Below, piece by piece: positions 29,259-37,531 of a stretch of DNA of 64,000 nucleotides. Numbering within the stretch: the stretch's first letter is position 1; each line of letters opens with the position of its first letter. A model generated the notes under the pieces. The model did no database searches, was not told the DNA's origin, and was given only the letters and a program-made list of their open reading frames with translations. The position numbers and the translations under genes were made by a program. This stretch comes from Rhizobium sp. 18055 (GTDB lineage Bacteria; Pseudomonadota; Alphaproteobacteria; Rhizobiales; Rhizobiaceae): assembly GCF_902706285.1 (NCBI RefSeq), contig NZ_CACSKD010000007.1:62001-126000 (forward strand). The letters are read 5' to 3'.

Positions 29259-29681
29259 ATGAATAGGCTTGCCAAGACCCTCTTTCTGACGGCAACCGCG
29301 GCTGCCATCACTCTTTCGTCGATCGGCGTTGCCTCGGCTGACGACTGGCGTTACCGCAATCACTATCATCACGGCGGCAACGATGCCCTCGTCGGCGGTG
29401 CGGTCGGCCTTGCAACGGGCCTGATCGTCGGCTCGGCGATTGCCAGTGCACCGCGTTATGAAGAACGCCGCTACATCGATCCGCCCTACGAATATGAAGA
29501 TGCGCCGGTCTACCGCGCGCCTCCCCCGCGTTATTACCGCCCGGTTCCGGTTCGCGCCGGTGTCGAACCATGGACGCCGCAGTGGGAGCGCTATTGCTCC
29601 TATCGCTACCGCTCGTTCGATTCACGCAGCGGCACCTTTATCGGCAATGACGGCCGTAGCCACTTCTGCGTCGCCAACTGA
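29259..29681 (+). CDS. BA14K-family exported protein
   Basis: Small exported protein of 140 residues: signal peptide ending at about residue 27 (GVASA), a glycine-rich hydrophobic segment (ALVGGAVGLATGLIVGSAI), a Pro/Tyr/Arg-rich linker and the C-terminal BA14K module (WERYCSYRYRSFDSRSGTF then GRSHFC). BA14K was described in Brucella as an immunoreactive, lectin-like protein; the role in free-living relatives is unknown. The paired cysteines in the C-terminal module probably form a disulfide. Monocistronic. Confidence 0.88.
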   Translation: MNRLAKTLFLTATAAAITLSSIGVASADDWRYRNHYHHGGNDALVGGAVGLATGLIVGSAIASAPRYEERRYIDPPYEYEDAPVYRAPPPRYYRPVPVRAGVEPWTPQWERYCSYRYRSFDSRSGTFIGNDGRSHFCVAN

Positions 29682-29705
29682 TCGACGCCTGATTGCAATG
29701 AATGA

Positions 29706-29733
29706 AGCGCCGCTTTTCAGCGGCGCTTTTTTT
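29706..29733 (+). terminator. Rho-independent terminator after BA14K gene
   Basis: Stem AGCGCCGC / GCGGCGCT with loop TTTTCA and a seven-T run, 24 bp after the stop. Confidence 0.9.
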
Positions 29734-29772
29734 GTCGAGGTCAATTGCCCAACGGATCAGGTCCCCAATGGG

Positions 29773-30423
29773 TCAGAGACCCTGAAGGTAGGGATTGCTG
29801 CGCCGCTCGTCGCCGATCCGGCTACCGGGGCCATGGCCGCAGATGAACCCGACCTCGTCGCCAAGCGGCAGCACCTTGTCGCGGATCGAATCGAGCAGTT
29901 GCTGATGATTGCCGCCAGGCAGATCGGTGCGGCCGATCGACCCGCTGAAGAGAACATCCCCCAGATGCGCGAACTTCTGCGCCCGGTTGAAATAGATGAC
30001 ATGGCCAGGCGCATGGCCGGGCGTATGATAGACTTCGAACACATGCTCGCCGAAGGAAACCGTGTCGCCGTCCTTCAGCCAGCGGTCAGGCTCCACATTC
30101 TGCATGTCGCCCTGCGGCAGCCCATATTTCTGCGCCTGCGTCTCGATCCGCTGCAGCAACGGCAGGTCATCCTCGTGCGGGCCGATGATATCGACGCCGA
30201 GCGCCTCCTTCAGCGCCTTCGCGCCGCCGGCATGGTCGAGATGCCCGTGGGTCAGCCAGATCGCCTTGATCACCAGGCCGTTCTGCTCGATGCCCTGCAG
30301 GATATTCGCCACATCTCCGCCCGGATCGACGACAACGCCTTCCTTCGTCTCCTGATCGAACAGGATGGTGCAGTTCTGCTGGAACGCTGTCACCGGGATG
30401 ATCCCGGCCTGGAGCATGGTCAT
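29773..30423 (-). CDS. MBL-fold metallo-hydrolase, glyoxalase II-like
   Basis: Metallo-beta-lactamase-fold hydrolase of 216 residues, close to the YcbL/GloC type II glyoxalases that hydrolyse S-lactoylglutathione or other thioesters. Metal ligands are visible: THGHLDHAGG (HxHxDH), HTPGHAPGH and LGDVLF, with a C-terminal GHGPGS. ATG 30423 (MTMLQAGIIPVT) gives the family N-terminus; the same frame is open far upstream but only as the antisense of the SH3-domain gene. Divergent from that gene across 177 bp. Confidence 0.93.
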   Translation of the reverse strand: MTMLQAGIIPVTAFQQNCTILFDQETKEGVVVDPGGDVANILQGIEQNGLVIKAIWLTHGHLDHAGGAKALKEALGVDIIGPHEDDLPLLQRIETQAQKYGLPQGDMQNVEPDRWLKDGDTVSFGEHVFEVYHTPGHAPGHVIYFNRAQKFAHLGDVLFSGSIGRTDLPGGNHQQLLDSIRDKVLPLGDEVGFICGHGPGSRIGDERRSNPYLQGL

Positions 30424-30600
30424 GTGTGCCTCGCTTCGTCTGATCTGCGCGACGGTATAATCGCAAATTCCGCAGCGCGCAGCCTCCATTTTGCCGAACA
30501 CCGCCTCACGCCGCAACTGCTGGTGTAACCTGCTGTGATCGCTCCAAGGGGAACCTACCCCTACCCGGGGCGTTACCAGCCTATCCAAAAGAGGAGACAC

Positions 30601-31215
30601 ATGATGACCTTGAAGCGAAATATTTTCCTGGCTGGTGCAATGGTCCTGGCAACCGCCGGCCTCGCCCGCGCGGAAATGGCCGCAACGGCCATCAACGACA
30701 TGACCGTTCACGCCGGTCCTGGCGATCAGTATCCGGCAGTCGGCGTCGCCACCCGCGGCTCGGAAACCATTCTGGACGGCTGCGTGGCCGGCAGCCAGTG
30801 GTGCCGCGTCGATGTCAATGGCATGCGCGGTTGGGTCTATGCCCAGTATCTGCAGATGGATCAGGACGGCAACCAGGTGGTCGTCGATCAGCACCAGTCC
30901 GATCTCGATATTCCCGTCGTGACCTATGAGACGACCACAAGCACCGGCCCTGCCGAGCCTGCACCCGGCGACGAGTTGCTCGGTCCGGTCGGATCGGTCG
31001 ATACGATCGACCCGCCGCAGACGGTCACCACCTATATCGAGACCAACCCCGGCCAGACAGTCGCCATCAACGGTGACGTCGTTGTCGGTGCGCAGGTACC
31101 TGGCACGGTGACCTTCCAGGAGATCCCCGACTACCAGTATCGCTACGCACGCATCAACGACCGTCCGGTGCTGGTCGATCCAGGCACCCGCCGTATCGTC
31201 TACGTCTACAATTAA
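30601..31215 (+). CDS. SH3 and DUF1236 domain exported protein
   Basis: Exported protein of 204 residues. The signal peptide ends near ARA at about 22; then comes a bacterial SH3 domain (MTVHAGPGDQYPAVGVATRG to RGWVYAQYL, about 30-85), which in this class often binds peptidoglycan; an acidic linker; and a C-terminal DUF1236 element (YARINDRPVLVDPGTRRIV). ATG 30601 has GAGGAG 5-10 nt upstream. Likely a periplasmic or cell-wall-associated protein. Monocistronic. Confidence 0.88.
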   Translation: MMTLKRNIFLAGAMVLATAGLARAEMAATAINDMTVHAGPGDQYPAVGVATRGSETILDGCVAGSQWCRVDVNGMRGWVYAQYLQMDQDGNQVVVDQHQSDLDIPVVTYETTTSTGPAEPAPGDELLGPVGSVDTIDPPQTVTTYIETNPGQTVAINGDVVVGAQVPGTVTFQEIPDYQYRYARINDRPVLVDPGTRRIVYVYN

Positions 31216-31234
31216 GACGCGGATCGGGAAGTCC

Positions 31235-31261
31235 AAAGGCGGCCGCTTGGCCGCCTTTTTT
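31235..31261 (+). terminator. Rho-independent terminator after SH3/DUF1236 gene
   Basis: Stem AAGGCGGCC / GGCCGCCTT with loop GCTT and a T-run, 20 bp after the stop. Confidence 0.9.
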
Positions 31262-31498
31262 GTGCCTTCTTATCGGGTAAACGCGCACCACCAAAATTTT
31301 CCCCTTTGGGTTGCCATCCATTCCGTTCCTGTCTTTTATATGATAAATTACTGATATTCAGACGATATCCCTGTTCCCGATCGGACGCCGGATCGACTGT
31401 GGGGCTGGCCATATCCAAACTGGGCGTTCCAGACAGCGACCATGTTGCGAAATGACGCAGTCGGCGATGCGCTTGATGAAGCGCGAAGGAGGGAAATC

Positions 31499-31765
31499 AT
31501 GGAAGCCTTGTTACCACTCATTACCCAACTGATTGCAGGAGCGGTTGGCGGCAATGTTGCCAGTGCCGCACTCAAGCAGGTGGCTGTCAACGCCGTTGCC
31601 CGCACCATTGCAGGCGCCATCGGCGGGATCGGCGGCGGCATGCTGCTGACGCTGGTCGGCGGAGAAACCCAGATGACCGGGCTCATTGCCGACGGCATCG
31701 GCGGCCTGATCGGCGGCGGCATTCTCTCGACCATCGTCGGCGCGGTCGCTGCCAGGGCAAGATAA
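31499..31765 (+). CDS. Small glycine-zipper membrane protein
   Basis: Hydrophobic protein of 88 residues made mostly of Ala, Gly, Ile and Leu. Two membrane-compatible segments contain GxxxG-type glycine-zipper patterns (AGAVGG, GAIGGIGGG, GLIGGG). ATG 31499 has an excellent ribosome site (AAGGAGG 5-11 nt upstream), which favours it over an in-frame ATG at 31442. Similar small proteins are widespread in rhizobia; no function is known to me. It has no operon partner. Confidence 0.78.
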   Translation: MEALLPLITQLIAGAVGGNVASAALKQVAVNAVARTIAGAIGGIGGGMLLTLVGGETQMTGLIADGIGGLIGGGILSTIVGAVAARAR

Positions 31766-32182
31766 GAAACGCGAAGGCAGGCGGCCGGCCTCCGCAACGG
31801 AGATCGGCCGCCCCCCCCCGCTGTGCCCTGATCGTCCGGCCGCGGCTGCAACCGGACATGCTTCAGCCTGCCGCCATCGGCGCGAACGCCGGGCGGCGAT
31901 GTCTGCGTACGCCGGCACCCCAATCCCCTCGATTGTTCGACGAAGCAAATCCACGCACGAACCCAATTTCACCACCGAACGGATTGAAACAAGCCGAACG
32001 CCGCGAAGTCGTTGTGAACTCGCCGTCGGCAACGCTCCATGCCTGTTGATTGTTGCCGCAAATATGCGTCTTAATCCACGGACACAGGGGAATTATGTGT
32101 CGGATGGGGAATGTATGCGGGCCGATCGGTTGTCATGGGAAAGCCGGTCTCCTTGCCCTCACACATACCTGGGGACCGAACG
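31766..32182. other. Intergenic region before the MarR operon
   Basis: Stretch of 417 bp with no convincing gene. It holds a run of nine Cs at 31811-31819. It must carry the promoter of the MarR-response regulator-kinase operon, but I could not fix one. Weakly coding-like frames here lack start signals and family similarity. Confidence 0.5.
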
Positions 32183-32761
32183 ATGCTGGAATTTATGTCA
32201 CGAATGCTGACTAATTTTCCGACATCGCGTGCGGTGGCGCAGACGAAGAAAGGAAATGCCAAATTGGCACGACAGAACAGCCCGAGAGCCGGCAAGCCGG
32301 AGCCGCTGACCAAGCCGCTGGAGAATACCGATACCATCGACTTCGACATCATCGAGCTGCTGTTCTTCTCCTATCGGGACTTTGTTTCCGATCCGGATGC
32401 CATTCTATCGGAGAGCGGCTTCGGACGCGCCCATCACCGCGTGGTGCATTTCGTTAACCGAAACCCCGGCATGACCGTTGCCGATCTTCTGGATACATTG
32501 AAGATAACCAAGCAGAGTCTCGCAAGAGTACTCAAACAGCTGATCGATTCGGGGTATATTCAACAAATCGCGGGGCCTGAGGACAGGCGTCAGCGCAAGC
32601 TCTATCCCACCAAGACGGGACGGGAACTGGCGCTTGCACTGGCTGAGCCGCAATCGCGCCGTATTGAGAGAGCATTCGACGGAGCATCTCCGGAGGTACG
32701 GGAGGGTGTAAAAGCCTTCCTGAGTGGCATGCAGAACAGACAAAACTCGAAAGCGGACTGA
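32183..32761 (+). CDS. MarR family regulator (PetP-like)
   Basis: Winged-helix protein of 192 residues. A basic, low-complexity N-terminus (about 1-50) precedes the MarR fold: HHRVVHFVNRNPGMTVADLLDTLKITKQSLARVLKQL (helices, residues about 80-120) and the wing EDRRQRKLYPT. Its stop TGA is directly abutted by the ATG of an OmpR-type response regulator, the arrangement of Rhodobacter PetP-PetR. ATG 32183 is preferred (GGGGACC upstream); the frame continues to 32111. Ligand and targets unknown; linkage to the two-component pair suggests envelope or respiratory control. Confidence 0.88.
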   Translation: MLEFMSRMLTNFPTSRAVAQTKKGNAKLARQNSPRAGKPEPLTKPLENTDTIDFDIIELLFFSYRDFVSDPDAILSESGFGRAHHRVVHFVNRNPGMTVADLLDTLKITKQSLARVLKQLIDSGYIQQIAGPEDRRQRKLYPTKTGRELALALAEPQSRRIERAFDGASPEVREGVKAFLSGMQNRQNSKAD

Positions 32762-33463
32762 ATGGCAGCGAAGATTGTGATTTCGGACGATGCGGCCCAC
32801 TTGCTCGTTGTGGATGACGACACGCGCATCCGCGCGCTGCTCAACCGCTATTTGAGCGAGAACGGCTTCCGGGTGACGGTCGCCGCCGACGGCGCCGAAG
32901 CGCGGCGAAAGCTGGCGGGGCTCGATTTCGATCTCATCATCATGGACGTGATGATGCCCGGCGAATCCGGCATCGACGTCACCAAGGATCTGCGCATCAT
33001 CAAGAACGTGCCGATCATCATGCTGACGGCGCTGGCCGAATCCGACAGCCGTATCGCCGGCCTCGAGGCCGGCGCCGACGATTATCTGCCCAAGCCCTTC
33101 GACCCGCGCGAGTTGGTGCTGAGAATCAACAATATCCTGCGCCGCAACGCATCCGGCGACGCGCCGAAGATCGAACAGGTGATGTTCGGCCCCTACACCT
33201 TCTCGTTGACGCGCCGCGAGCTGAAGAAGGCATCCGAAGTCGTGCGCCTGACCGATCGCGAGCAGGAAATCATGCTGCTGTTTGCCAAGCGCGCCGGCGA
33301 TACCATCCCCCGCCACGAGCTGATCGGCAATGATGTCGAGGTCGGCGAACGCACGATCGACGTCCAGATCAACCGCCTGCGCCGCAAGATCGAGGACGAT
33401 CCCTCAAATCCGGTCTGGCTGCAGACGGTTCGTGGTATAGGATACCGCCTGAGCATCGATTGA
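32762..33463 (+). CDS. OmpR-family response regulator (PetR/CenR-like)
   Basis: Response regulator of 233 residues. The receiver domain has the acidic pair VVDDD, phospho-acceptor Asp62 (LIIMDVMMPG), conserved Thr (IIMLTAL) and Lys (YLPKPF). The C-terminal winged helix ends VGERTIDVQINRLRRKIE and WLQTVRGIGYRL. Sequence and partners resemble PetR and the alphaproteobacterial CenR/OtpR envelope regulators, some of which are essential. It begins immediately after the MarR stop, so translation is coupled. The kinase follows after 28 bp. Confidence 0.93.
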   Translation: MAAKIVISDDAAHLLVVDDDTRIRALLNRYLSENGFRVTVAADGAEARRKLAGLDFDLIIMDVMMPGESGIDVTKDLRIIKNVPIIMLTALAESDSRIAGLEAGADDYLPKPFDPRELVLRINNILRRNASGDAPKIEQVMFGPYTFSLTRRELKKASEVVRLTDREQEIMLLFAKRAGDTIPRHELIGNDVEVGERTIDVQINRLRRKIEDDPSNPVWLQTVRGIGYRLSID

Positions 33464-33491
33464 GGATCCAAACGCGGGACCGGCAACTGAG

Positions 33492-34868
33492 ATGGTGACA
33501 TTCGACTCTCTGCGACGCGAGGACCGCTCGCCGGCTTACGGCTGGCGCTGGTTTACGCGTTTGCTGCGGCGCCAACTGCCGAAAGGCCTCTACGTCCGCT
33601 CGCTGATCATCATCATCATGCCGATGGTGCTGCTGCAATCCGTCGTCGCCGCCGTCTTCATGGAGCGGCACTGGCAGATGGTGACCCAGCGCCTGTCGAT
33701 GGCCGTCACCGCCGATATCGCCGCGATCATCCAGATGATCGAGACCTACCCGCAGGACACCGACTACAGCGAGGCGACCCGCATCGCCCGCGACCAGCTC
33801 GGCCTGCAGATATCGATCGAACCGGACGGCGAACTGCCGCCTCCCCGCATCAAGCCGTTCTTCTCGATCCTTGACGGCATTCTCAGCGACGAAATCCGCG
33901 AGCAGATCAAGCGCCCCTTCTGGATCGACACCGTCGGCGATTCCGACCTTGTCGAAGTCAGGGTCAAGCTCGACGGCAAGATCCTGCGCGTACTCGCCAA
34001 GCGCAACCAGACCTATGCCTCCAACACCCATATCTTCATCGTCTGGATGGTCGGCGCCTCGTTTGTCCTGATCACCATCTCGATCCTTTTCCTCAGGGGC
34101 CAGATCCGCCCGATCCAGAAACTGGCGGCCGTAGCCGAGAGCTTCGGCAAGGGCCAGAAAGCCGAGAACTTCTACCCGCGCGGCGCCGACGAAGTGCGGC
34201 GTGCCGGCCTTGCCTTCATCCTGATGCGCGAACGCATCGAGCGCCAGATGGAACAACGAACGGCCATGCTGACCGGCGTCAGCCACGACCTGCGCACCAT
34301 CCTGACCCGCTTCAAGCTGCAATTGGCGCTGGCCGGAGACAATCCCGACCTGCTGGGGATGAACGAAGACGTCAACGACATGCAGTCGATGCTTGAAGCC
34401 TACATGGCTTTCGCGCGCACTGAAGTCGAGGAGGATGTCGGCGAACTGAAGCTCAACGAACTGCTCGCGAAGCTGGAACCGGATTTCAGCCTGCATGGCA
34501 AGACGATGACCTATTCGATCGATGGCAATGACGATATCTCGGTGAGGCCGAATGCCTTCACCCGCCTCGTCACCAACCTCGCCTCCAATGCGCGACGCTA
34601 TGCCAAGACGCTGAACATCGAGGCAAAGCATGGCGCCAGATGGCTGACCATCACGTTCGACGATGATGGCCCCGGCATTCCCGAGAAGAACCGCGAGGAT
34701 GTCTTCAAGCCCTTCTTCCGGCTCGACGAGGCGCGAAACCTCGACGCGTCAGGCACCGGCCTCGGCCTTGCGATCGCCCGCGACATCGCTCGCAGCCATG
34801 GCGGCAACGTCACGCTTGGCGACAGCCCGCTGGGCGGCCTGCGCGCCATCATCCGCATCCCAGCGTGA
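33492..34868 (+). CDS. Sensor histidine kinase, EnvZ/CenK-like
   Basis: Inner-membrane kinase of 458 residues, cognate partner of the preceding regulator. Two membrane segments (about 36-57 and 180-200) flank a periplasmic domain of about 120 residues. A HAMP linker (RGQIRPIQKLAAVAESFGKG) follows, then the H-box SHDLRTILTRF with His265, and an ATP-binding domain with N-box (RLVTNLASNARRY), DDDGPGIP and SGTGLGLAIARD. The H-box has Ile where most kinases have Pro after HDLRT. Stimulus unknown; related kinases respond to envelope state. Confidence 0.93.
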   Translation: MVTFDSLRREDRSPAYGWRWFTRLLRRQLPKGLYVRSLIIIIMPMVLLQSVVAAVFMERHWQMVTQRLSMAVTADIAAIIQMIETYPQDTDYSEATRIARDQLGLQISIEPDGELPPPRIKPFFSILDGILSDEIREQIKRPFWIDTVGDSDLVEVRVKLDGKILRVLAKRNQTYASNTHIFIVWMVGASFVLITISILFLRGQIRPIQKLAAVAESFGKGQKAENFYPRGADEVRRAGLAFILMRERIERQMEQRTAMLTGVSHDLRTILTRFKLQLALAGDNPDLLGMNEDVNDMQSMLEAYMAFARTEVEEDVGELKLNELLAKLEPDFSLHGKTMTYSIDGNDDISVRPNAFTRLVTNLASNARRYAKTLNIEAKHGARWLTITFDDDGPGIPEKNREDVFKPFFRLDEARNLDASGTGLGLAIARDIARSHGGNVTLGDSPLGGLRAIIRIPA

Positions 34869-34875
34869 GACGAAT

Positions 34876-35457
34876 ATGAGCATCGATACGTCAGACATGA
34901 CATGGCTGAACCCGCCACCATCAGCAGAACTGCGCGATGGCGCCCTGCATCTGCGATCCGGCGACAAGGGGGACTTCTGGCAGGGAACCTATTACGGCTT
35001 CCATCGTGACGACGGCCATTTCCTGTCCCGGCCGCGTCGCGGCGATTTCACCGCCGAGGTTCGCTTCTCGGGCCGCTACGAGGCGCTCTATGACCAGGCG
35101 GGCATCATGCTGCGCGCCGACGCCACGCACTGGATGAAATGCGGTATCGAATACACCGATGGCGCCCGGCATTTCAGCGTCGTCGTCACCAACGGCCACT
35201 CCGACTGGTCGGCATTCCGTATTGATCATGACTTCGAGACAATGTCGGTGCGGATAACACGCAACGGCGATGCACTGTTCGTCCAGTACCGCACGGATCA
35301 GATGGCGGAGTGGCGCATGGCCCGCCTGGCATGGTTCGACCCGGCTTTCACGGAAGTTGCCGTCGGCCCGGTCTTCTGCTCACCGCAACGCGGCGGCTTC
35401 GAAGCCGTGTTCCACGACTTCAACGTGACAGACCCACTCTCGCGCGACATCCACTGA
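34876..35457 (+). CDS. DUF1349 domain protein
   Basis: Soluble protein of 193 residues with a concanavalin-like beta-sandwich fold (DUF1349). It begins near MTWLNPPPSAELRDGALHL and includes YDQAGIMLRADATHWMKCGIE and GGFEAVFHDF, the family's conserved strands. Yeast and bacterial members are annotated as regulators of enolase or sugar-binding, without firm evidence. ATG 34876 lies 7 bp after the kinase stop, so it is probably the last gene of that operon. Its stop abuts that of the convergent csaA gene within TGATCA. Confidence 0.85.
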   Translation: MSIDTSDMTWLNPPPSAELRDGALHLRSGDKGDFWQGTYYGFHRDDGHFLSRPRRGDFTAEVRFSGRYEALYDQAGIMLRADATHWMKCGIEYTDGARHFSVVVTNGHSDWSAFRIDHDFETMSVRITRNGDALFVQYRTDQMAEWRMARLAWFDPAFTEVAVGPVFCSPQRGGFEAVFHDFNVTDPLSRDIH

Positions 35458-35799
35458 TCACATGATCTTCCGGCCGTTCGGCACCGGCTTGTCGGGTGCC
35501 GCAAGCACGATCGCGCCTGCCTCGTCCTCGAAGCCGAGCGTCAGCACCTCGGAGCGAACCGGCCCGATCTGCCGCGGCGGAAAATTGACCACGCAGAGCA
35601 CCTGCCGGCCAACCAGATTTTCCAGCGTATAGTGCACGGTGATCTGCGCAGACGACTTCTTCACGCCGATCTCGGGCCCGAAGTCGATCAACAGTTTGAA
35701 TGCCGGCTTGCGCGCTTCTGGAAATGGACTGGCTTCGATAATCGTACCGACGCGAATATCGACGCGCTCGAAATCGGCATACGTGATTTCTTCGGTCAT
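35458..35799 (-). CDS. csaA: tRNA-binding domain protein CsaA
   Basis: OB-fold protein of 113 residues, homologous to Bacillus CsaA and to the C-terminal tRNA-binding domain of methionyl-tRNA synthetase. Key segments are FERVDIRVGTIIEASPFPEA and VVNFPPRQIGPVRSEVLTLG. CsaA was described as a secretion-related chaperone and binds RNA; its true role is unsettled. Second of at least three leftward genes, 12 bp after proC. Confidence 0.93.
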   Translation of the reverse strand: MTEEITYADFERVDIRVGTIIEASPFPEARKPAFKLLIDFGPEIGVKKSSAQITVHYTLENLVGRQVLCVVNFPPRQIGPVRSEVLTLGFEDEAGAIVLAAPDKPVPNGRKIM

Positions 35800-35811
35800 A
35801 TGATCTCAGCC

Positions 35812-36636
35812 TTAACCTGCAAGTTCTTCCGCACGCTTGCGCGCTGCAGCCAGAGCCCTGTCGAACAGCGGCTGCATCGCATCCTCTGCCATCAGCACCG
35901 AAAGCGCTGCCGCCGTCGTGCCGCCGGGAGACGTCACGTTCTGGCGCAGCCGCGAGGCGTCGTCGGAGGACTGGTGCATAAGCTCACCAGCCCCCGCGAC
36001 AGTTTCCCGTGCAAGCCGCATGGCAAGGTCCGCCTGCAGGCCAAGTTTGCGGCCTGCTTCTGCCATGCACTCCACGAGATAGAACACATACGCAGGACCG
36101 CTGCCCGAAAGGGCGGTAACGGCATCGATATCGGTCTCTTCAGGCACCCACTCGACAGGGCCGGAGACCCGCAGCAGCGCGTGAACCTGATCACGCTGGT
36201 TCTGGCTGACCCGCGCATTGGCAAAGGCGCCGGTGATGCCACGGCCAACCATCGCCGGCGTGTTCGGCATGGCGCGAACCATCGCCGCTTCGCCGAGATG
36301 CGCTTCGAGGAAACCGAGCGTCTTGCCCGCAGCAACCGAGACGACAACAGTCTCGGCACCGACGGCACTTTTTACCAGCGGCAGGACCGTCTCCATCACC
36401 TGCGGCTTGACCGCCAGAAACAGAACGCCCGCTTTAAGCTCAGCAGGAACAGCAGTCACATGTCTCGCGCCCGCGGAATTGATGGTCTCCATCATCTGGG
36501 CCGAAGGGCCCGGATCGACGACCACGACCGAAGCACCGGACACGCCGTTCTTCAGCCAGCCGGAGAGCATCGCGCCCCCCATATTGCCGGCACCGACAAG
36601 AACGATCGGACCCGAGGACGACAGACCGGACGACAT
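35812..36636 (-). CDS. proC: Pyrroline-5-carboxylate reductase
   Basis: Last enzyme of proline synthesis, reducing pyrroline-5-carboxylate with NAD(P)H. Protein of 274 residues with N-terminal Rossmann motif IVLVGAGNMGGAMLSGWL and C-terminal dimerisation domain containing the signature LSGSGPAYVF and VTSPGGTTAAAL. Start ATG 36636 begins one base after the stop of the YbjN-like gene (TAACATG), implying coupling. The frame upstream of it lies in that gene and lacks similarity. Operon order is ybjN-like, proC, csaA. Confidence 0.96.
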   Translation of the reverse strand: MSSGLSSSGPIVLVGAGNMGGAMLSGWLKNGVSGASVVVVDPGPSAQMMETINSAGARHVTAVPAELKAGVLFLAVKPQVMETVLPLVKSAVGAETVVVSVAAGKTLGFLEAHLGEAAMVRAMPNTPAMVGRGITGAFANARVSQNQRDQVHALLRVSGPVEWVPEETDIDAVTALSGSGPAYVFYLVECMAEAGRKLGLQADLAMRLARETVAGAGELMHQSSDDASRLRQNVTSPGGTTAAALSVLMAEDAMQPLFDRALAAARKRAEELAG

Positions 36637-36637
36637 G

Positions 36638-37138
36638 TTACGCTTCACCCACAGTTTCGAACAGGACCACTTCCATGGCGCGGTTGGCATCCATGCCGGA
36701 CCAGATGACGAACTGGAACGCCTGGTAATAGGCTTCGCAAGTGTCGAGCGCGCTGGCCAGCAGCACCTCCACCTGGCGGTTGGTCGGCTCGGCACCGCCG
36801 GCAAGCAGCAGTGACTGCCGGAAGATGATCACATCCTCCTGGCGCCAGACATCGAAGTGCCCCATCAGCACCTGACCATTGATCGCGGCCAGAAGCTTCG
36901 TCACTTCGTTCAGGCGTTGTTCGGGAACCTTGATGTCGAAGGCGCAACCGAGATGGATCGCTTCGAACTCCTCCATCCAGGAAAAGGAGACGTGATAATC
37001 CGTCCACTTGCCCTCGACCGTCATCGCGATTTCATCGTCACCCGACCGCTCGAAAGCCCAGTCGTTGTGGGCGGCGACGTACTCGATCATATCGACCGGG
37101 TTCGACTGACGCTCGACTTCCAATTCCATGAGGCTCAT
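36638..37138 (-). CDS. YbjN domain-containing protein
   Basis: Soluble protein of 166 residues of the YbjN family (bacterial sensory-transduction-regulator-like fold, related to type III secretion chaperones). It carries the hallmark WTDYHVSFSWMEEFEAIHLG in the first half and HFDVWRQEDVIIFRQSLLL in the second. E. coli YbjN affects motility and stress responses, but the biochemistry is unknown. ATG 37138 gives MSLMELEVERQSNP; codons upstream are unrelated. First gene of the proC operon. Confidence 0.9.
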   Translation of the reverse strand: MSLMELEVERQSNPVDMIEYVAAHNDWAFERSGDDEIAMTVEGKWTDYHVSFSWMEEFEAIHLGCAFDIKVPEQRLNEVTKLLAAINGQVLMGHFDVWRQEDVIIFRQSLLLAGGAEPTNRQVEVLLASALDTCEAYYQAFQFVIWSGMDANRAMEVVLFETVGEA

Positions 37139-37315
37139 GCAGCACCTTCTTGATCCGGAGTGAATGCGTAACGACTTCGTCCAACGAGACACAAGCGAAC
37201 ACACACAGATACCCGGAAACCACCAACCCAGATGATCGTTGAACCGCTACCAGACTTACGCAGTGAACCTGCCCGGAGCTTACCAACTGCTTCGAATCAT
37301 CATTTAAAATCAGTG

Positions 37316-37475
37316 TATAACGCACCCGGTGGTGTGCCAGCCCCCTGAGGGCCGTTTTCGGGAACGCCGCTGTGGAAAGGTGTTGGCAATCAGATTCAGA
37401 AGGAGGGTTTAAACGACTCTGCCCATTGGCTTTTTTGGCAGTGTCCACAGGTGGATAACCACACCTGCTTTTTTG
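37316..37475 (+). ncRNA. Candidate small RNA or DnaA-box region in the ybjN-ubiK gap
   Basis: The gap 37139-37531 (393 bp) has no gene. On the plus strand it has a -10-like TATAAC (37316-37321) and, about 130 bp on, an intrinsic terminator CAGGTG / CACCTG (37448-37467) followed by six Ts, although no plus-strand gene lies upstream. That would define an RNA of about 147 nt. Its 5' part GCCAGCCCCCTGAGGGCCG (37336-37354) resembles the 5' region of E. coli 6S RNA. The same stretch contains DnaA-box-like nonamers (37312-37320, 37450-37458 as near matches). Either reading is tentative. Confidence 0.4.
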
Positions 37476-37531
37476 GCCGTAGCCGCGGTGTGTCTCTTAA
37501 AGGCCACACCGCAGTCTGTCTCAGAACGGGA

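Noticed and set aside
30424..31236. N-terminal extension of the MBL hydrolase by 271 codons
   Set aside because: The extension is antisense to the SH3/DUF1236 gene; ATG 30423 gives the proper family start.
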